NCBI GenBank assembly: GCA_037043235.1
Contig: JAWRVZ010000029.1
Coordinates: 2,012,001 to 2,076,000 of the forward strand
Length of the DNA: 64,000 bases
Direction: 5' to 3'
Source of the DNA: Rhodeus uyekii
Lineage: Eukaryota > Chordata > Actinopteri > Cypriniformes > Acheilognathidae
Positions 60,336-64,000 of this stretch are shown here, piece by piece (positions within the stretch are counted from its first letter, which is position 1; every line of letters begins with the position of its first letter). The translations under genes and the position numbers were made by a program. A model generated the notes under the pieces. That model did no database searches. It had not been told where the DNA came from and saw only the letters and a program-made list of their open reading frames with translations.

Positions 60336-61817
60336 TTGGAAGAAATGGCGGATTCACAGTCTTTCAGGCGTTGTGTCACTCCTTGCCCGCGTTTTATCAC
60401 GGGTAAGGACACACACGCTCTCTGTGTCTTTTGTTTGGGCGAAGCTCATGCACGCTCAGCGCTCGAGGGCACTGAGTGTGCAGAGTGTTTGCAGCTGCCG
60501 CTGCGCACTCTTCGCTCACGCCTGGCAGTCTTCGAGGGGACTGCTCAGGCTTGCGTTCCTCGTGGGTCTGGTCCCGCTGCAGCTGAGGCTCAGCGGCGGC
60601 TGCACTCATGGGGATCGCAGCTGGATTTAGCAGCGGGGTTGGAGACGGGCGAGCCCTTTTCTCCTCCCTTACCTGCTGAATCCGCGCTCACTCAGGATTC
60701 GGAAGCGCACCATGCGGTGATTACTTCCGACTTGGGTGATGACGCTCTGCTGAACCTCTCTAGTTCCGAGGAACTAGAGGTGGACGTAGTCAGCATTGAT
60801 GTGGATGAAGCTGAACCGCCATCAGCTTCACCCGCGTTTGAGGAGCTGCTTGAGGTTGTCACTCGGGCAACGGCGAGGCTCGGTCTCGAGTGGCCAGCTG
60901 AGCCCAGGGACGCTCGCCCTAAAAGTCGGTTAGACGAGCGTTACCTGCCTGCTCGAGTGCAACCTCAGCGTCGGGGTTTGCCGTTTTTCCCGGACCTCCA
61001 CACCGAGGTGTCGAGGTCTTGGAAGCGGCCCGCCTCCCATAGGGTGCATAGCAGCGTTTCCGCTAACTATGCTACCATTATGGGAGCCAAAGAGCGCGGC
61101 TATGGGGCGATGCCTAGAGTGGAGGAGGCGCTGGCTAACTACCTCGCCCCCCACTCATCGCCGCCCCTTAAAACCCCGACGCTGCCCACCAAACCCCTCC
61201 GGGTTACTTCCACCATGGTGGGCAGAGCATACTCCGCGGCTGGTCAGGCTGCAGCGTGTTTGCACACGTCTTCACTGCTGCAGGCCTACCAGGCGGAGCT
61301 GCTCGCAGACCTCGATGAGGGCGGGGGAATCGGCCCTGAGGCAGTAGCCGAGCTGCGCAGGGCCACCGATCTTTCTCTGAGGGCTGCTAGGGAAACGGCC
61401 GGTTCTATCGGTCGCTCCATGGCAGCCCTGGTGGCCACAGAGAGACATCTCTGGCTCAACCTGACTTCTCTCAGAGAAAAAGACAAGAATGTTCTGATCG
61501 ACGCTCCTCTTACGCCTCCTGGTCTCTTCGGCGACGCTGTCAAGATGGCCGTCGAGAGATTTCAGGAGGCTGCTAAGCAGGAAGTAGCGTTCAGGAAGAT
61601 TCTTCCCCGCCGCTCTCGGGCAGCTGGGCTTGCGAGCCAGCCGCAGCCCAGCAGCAGCTCCTCGCACCGCGCTGCTCAGCGGCAGAGTGTGGCTTCTCGC
61701 CAGCCTCCCCAGTCGGGTGGCGGCGCTGGTCGCCGCACTCAGCCGCAGCCCTCTGGCAAAAGGACAGATCTGAGGGCTGTCCTTCAGGCCAGGAAGGCTA
61801 AGAGCAAGAGGCCCTGA
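60336..61817 (+). CDS. DIRS gag-like protein (ORF1)
   Basis: The 493-codon frame is open to TGA at 61815. The start at 60336 is the upstream option; the in-frame ATG at 60345 (ATGGCGG) fits better. Near residues 31-52 a cysteine/histidine cluster (CVFCLGEAH..., TECAEC) followed by LPLRTLRSRL matches the N-terminal motif of fish DIRS gag proteins. The middle is acidic and Ser-rich. The last 100 residues are rich in Arg, Gln, Ser and Pro, ending ARKAKSKRP, as expected for nucleic-acid binding. Role in particle formation is taken from the family. No stop or frameshift interrupts it, suggesting a recent copy. Its end overlaps ORF2. Confidence 0.8.
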   Translation: MEEMADSQSFRRCVTPCPRFITGKDTHALCVFCLGEAHARSALEGTECAECLQLPLRTLRSRLAVFEGTAQACVPRGSGPAAAEAQRRLHSWGSQLDLAAGLETGEPFSPPLPAESALTQDSEAHHAVITSDLGDDALLNLSSSEELEVDVVSIDVDEAEPPSASPAFEELLEVVTRATARLGLEWPAEPRDARPKSRLDERYLPARVQPQRRGLPFFPDLHTEVSRSWKRPASHRVHSSVSANYATIMGAKERGYGAMPRVEEALANYLAPHSSPPLKTPTLPTKPLRVTSTMVGRAYSAAGQAAACLHTSSLLQAYQAELLADLDEGGGIGPEAVAELRRATDLSLRAARETAGSIGRSMAALVATERHLWLNLTSLREKDKNVLIDAPLTPPGLFGDAVKMAVERFQEAAKQEVAFRKILPRRSRAAGLASQPQPSSSSSHRAAQRQSVASRQPPQSGGGAGRRTQPQPSGKRTDLRAVLQARKAKSKRP

Positions 61818-63963
61818 CACACTCCGGTCGCGGCCTCGCAGCGCTGGTCCTCCTCGAGGGGTGGACCAGTGCACACCAAGCGCGGTGTACGGCTCGGGGT
61901 CTCGAGGGACCCGGGCCGTGCTCTACGCGGGCAGTCTTGTCCAGTCACGCTCCTCTCGGGCCGTGCTGGGCAGGTTGCCCCCTCTGAGGAGGGTCCTAGA
62001 GCATCCGCCCCGGCGGTCCTTTGGTTTCGGCCGGGGCTCCGGGGTGGCAAAATATTTATATCCAGAGGTCGGTCTCGAGAGGCTGATACCCCTAGTAGAT
62101 TTCCTGGCGGCGTGGCAGCGCCTCCCAGGTATCTCTCGATGGGTCCTGCGTACCGTATCAGAAGGATACGCTGTTCAATTCCGGGTTCATCCTCCCGGCT
62201 TTGCGGGCGTATTACCAACAGTGGTGAACCCCGAGCAGGCTCTGGTCATGGAACAAGAAGTAGACTCACTGCTGAGGAAAGAGGCCATAGAATATGTACC
62301 CCTCTCAGCCAGAGAATCAGGTTTCTACAGCCGGTACTTCATAGTTCCCAAGAAGGGTGGAGGCTTACGCCCTATCTTAGATCTTCGCACTCTGAACAGT
62401 TTTGTCAGGCGACTGAAATTCAGAATGTTAACTCTGAAGCAGATCGTAGCTCAAATCAGGTCCGAGGACTGGTTCGTCTCGATAGATCTCAAAGACGCGT
62501 ATTTCCACGTCTCCATCCTTCCTCAGCATCGGAAGTTCCTCAGATTCGCCTTCGGGGGGAAGGCTTATCAGTACCGGGTTCTTCCGTTCGGCCTGGCTTT
62601 GTCTCCTCGCACTTTCACCAAGTGCGTGGATGCAGCTCTAGCTCCGCTCCGATCCCGAGGGATCCGGATCTTGAATTATATCGACGACTGGCTCATTTTG
62701 GCCCAGTCTCGAGGGTTGGCGGTTCGGCATCGAGATGTCGTTCTCGCACATATGAAGGAGCTCGGGCTGAGACTAAACGCCCAAAAGAGTGTACTCTGGC
62801 CGAGGCAGAGCACGACTTTCCTAGGCGTTGTATGGGACTCGGTGTCAATGTCGGCACGGCTTTCCCCCGTGCGCATTACATCAATCCTATCAGCAGTCAA
62901 CGACATAAAGCTAGGCCAGCTGGTCACTGTCAGACACTTCCAGAGAGTTCTGGGGCTCATGGCAGCAGCCTCCTGCGTGATACCGCTAGGTTTGCTTCAC
63001 ATGAGACGTCTGCAGTGGTGGCTCAAGTCCAGGGGGTTTTCCCCGAGGGGGAACCCTTCCCGCCTGATCAAGGTCTCAAGGCGCTGCCTGCGAGCCTTGA
63101 GTCAGTGGAAGAATCCCTGGTTTCTTGCCCAAGGACCCGTACTGGGACCAGTCTGTCACCGCGTGACGCTGTCGACAGACGCCTCCCGCTCGGGTTGGGG
63201 GGCGGTCCTGAGGGACCGCTCAGCCCAAGGTTTATGGAACGAGGCCTGCCTCTCTCTGCATATCAATGCGTTGGAGATGTTGGCAGTTTGGAGGGCGCTT
63301 CAAGCCTTCCTCCCAGACCTCTGGGGCCACCATGTGTTAGTCCAGTCGGACAACATGGCGGTGGTATCCTACATAAACCATCAGGGGGGTCTCCGCTCCC
63401 TTCGGCTTTCCAAGCTGGCCGGGCGGATCCTCCTCTGGGCTCGGAACAAACTCTGCTCCCTACGGGCAGCTTATATTCCGGGGTCCCAGAACACGGAAGC
63501 AGACTTCCTGTCGAGACAGGGGCCGAGGCCCGGGGAATGGATGCTCCACACCGAGGTGATGGAGCAGATATGGGAGAAGTTCGGTCAAGCCCAAGTGGAC
63601 CTCTTTGCGTCCCACGAGGCGACCCACTGCCCTCTGTGGTACTCCCTTTCTCCTCCAGCTCCGTTGGGACTGGACGCAATGCAACAGGAGTGGCCGAGGC
63701 TACCCCTGTATGCTTTTCCCCCAGTAGCTCTGCTCCCGGGGGTTCTAGAGAAAGTTCGCCAGGACAGGGTCCGTCTCACCTTAGTTGCCCCGCGGTGGCC
63801 GGGCAGGGTGTGGTTCTCGGACCTGGTGTCCCTCCTAGACGGCACTCCTTGGAGGATTCCCGTCAGAGTGGACCTTCTGTCTCAGGCACAGGGCAGGATC
63901 CTTCATCCTCGCCCGGAACTGTGGAATCTGTGGGTCTGGCCTCTGAGGGGGCCCGACTCATAG
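61774..63963 (+). CDS. DIRS reverse transcriptase / RNase H / MT-like protein (ORF2)
   Basis: The frame opens right after TGA at 61771-61773, overlaps the last 44 nt of ORF1 in the +1 frame and runs to TAG at 63961. It has no ATG before about 62248, so translation probably depends on frameshifting, reinitiation or splicing. Counting from 61861, RT motifs are LRPILDLRTLN (residues 175-185), SIDLKDAYFH (about 207) and the catalytic YIDDW (about 273). RNase H follows with STDASRSGWGAVL (about 438), NALEMLAVWRAL, QSDNMAVVSYINHQ (about 494) and YIPGSQNTEADFLSR. The last 140 residues (VDLFASHEATHCPLWYS, LYAFPPVALL, LVAPRWP) match the C-terminal domain usually described as DNA N6-adenine methyltransferase-like in DIRS elements. 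All catalytic Asp residues of RT are present. Confidence 0.87.
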   Translation, partial: GLSFRPGRLRARGPDTLRSRPRSAGPPRGVDQCTPSAVYGSGSRGTRAVLYAGSLVQSRSSRAVLGRLPPLRRVLEHPPRRSFGFGRGSGVAKYLYPEVGLERLIPLVDFLAAWQRLPGISRWVLRTVSEGYAVQFRVHPPGFAGVLPTVVNPEQALVMEQEVDSLLRKEAIEYVPLSARESGFYSRYFIVPKKGGGLRPILDLRTLNSFVRRLKFRMLTLKQIVAQIRSEDWFVSIDLKDAYFHVSILPQHRKFLRFAFGGKAYQYRVLPFGLALSPRTFTKCVDAALAPLRSRGIRILNYIDDWLILAQSRGLAVRHRDVVLAHMKELGLRLNAQKSVLWPRQSTTFLGVVWDSVSMSARLSPVRITSILSAVNDIKLGQLVTVRHFQRVLGLMAAASCVIPLGLLHMRRLQWWLKSRGFSPRGNPSRLIKVSRRCLRALSQWKNPWFLAQGPVLGPVCHRVTLSTDASRSGWGAVLRDRSAQGLWNEACLSLHINALEMLAVWRALQAFLPDLWGHHVLVQSDNMAVVSYINHQGGLRSLRLSKLAGRILLWARNKLCSLRAAYIPGSQNTEADFLSRQGPRPGEWMLHTEVMEQIWEKFGQAQVDLFASHEATHCPLWYSLSPPAPLGLDAMQQEWPRLPLYAFPPVALLPGVLEKVRQDRVRLTLVAPRWPGRVWFSDLVSLLDGTPWRIPVRVDLLSQAQGRILHPRPELWNLWVWPLRGPDS

Positions 63964-64000
63964 ACTCGGGTCTCTCGACTGAGGTCGTTGAGACCATTCT
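63867..64000 (+). CDS. Start of DIRS third frame, probable tyrosine recombinase (partial)
   Basis: In the frame one base behind ORF2 (the same frame as ORF1) the DNA is open from at least 63609 to the window end, crossing the ORF2 stop. Its visible end reads SEGARLIDSGLSTEVVETI. In fish DIRS elements the tyrosine recombinase begins at this place with a similar LS..VV.TI. segment. The catalytic R-H-R-Y residues are beyond the edge, so identity is inferred from position and this short resemblance. Start codon unknown. Confidence 0.55.

Larger units (their letters stand above)
60070..64000 (+). mobile_element. DIRS-type retrotransposon (5' part)
   Basis: The right end of the window is occupied by a GC-rich unit with the DIRS gene order: gag-like ORF, then RT/RNase H/methyltransferase-like ORF, then the start of another overlapping frame. 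The 5' leader has ttccctgtcaagggaactc, a short inverted word, before the first ATG. No LTR-like start was seen, consistent with DIRS elements, which use inverted or split terminal repeats and a tyrosine recombinase instead of an integrase. The left boundary is uncertain (60060-60130) and the right side is cut off. Base composition and codon use differ sharply from the AT-rich flank. Confidence 0.85.

Noticed and set aside
61272..61874. 200-codon minus-strand frame opposite DIRS ORF1
   Set aside because: Antisense shadow of a GC-rich coding frame; no independent evidence.

Overview
The window is vertebrate nuclear DNA from a teleost fish, most likely a cyprinid or close ostariophysan. It is AT-rich and intron- and repeat-dominated, with long CA/GA/TA microsatellites. 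It carries tRNA-derived SINEs with an L2-type tail, the abundant cyprinid AAGGGATAGTTCACCC-type MITE, Harbinger, hAT and Tigger-like DNA elements, LTR remnants and a DIRS-type retroelement. No bacterial-style gene organisation, CRISPR array or RNA gene was found; the species call is inference from repeat content.

Host gene (minus strand, about 3.2-14 kb). Four coding exons with consistent splice sites and matching phases (9957-9798, 6109-6003, 4574-4427, 3306-3173) encode the first two immunoglobulin domains of a sidekick cell adhesion molecule, closest to SDK2. Exon 5 ends in phase 1, so the gene continues left of the window. A fifth piece, 13988-13865, encodes a signal-peptide-like N-terminus and ends in the phase exon 2 requires; it is the best candidate for exon 1. 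If correct, most of the window right of 14 kb is upstream intergenic DNA. If not, it is part of a very long first intron.

Region 14-60 kb holds no convincing host coding gene. It contains low-repeat stretches rich in TAATTA-type motifs that look like conserved non-coding DNA (about 15.4-17.4, 23.6-24.2 and 47.9-48.7 kb). Between these lies a layered record of transposition: a solo LTR with a perfect 5-bp duplication (20.5 kb), a solo LTR inside a MITE (24.8-26.1 kb), an LTR and a SINE inside a MITE (27.0-27.8 kb), a decayed L1-like LINE (31.1 kb), two short Harbinger derivatives (37.3 and 40.3 kb), a Tigger/pogo remnant (42.9 kb), an hAT element with a perfect 8-bp duplication (46.5 kb), a TTA-flanked MITE (55.1 kb) and long TA arrays.

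Right end (about 60.1-64.0 kb, plus strand). A GC-rich, apparently intact DIRS-type retroelement has a gag-like ORF, a reverse transcriptase/RNase H/methyltransferase-like ORF that overlaps the gag ORF and lacks an early ATG, and the start of a third overlapping frame, probably the tyrosine recombinase, cut by the window edge.

I did not find a convincing undescribed biological system. The items most worth a second look are a near-perfect 30-bp hairpin at 10.56 kb, the internally deleted Harbinger copy that keeps its TATA-like box, start codon and transposase N-terminus inside an sdk2 intron, the open overlapping DIRS frames, and the candidate sdk2 exon 1.
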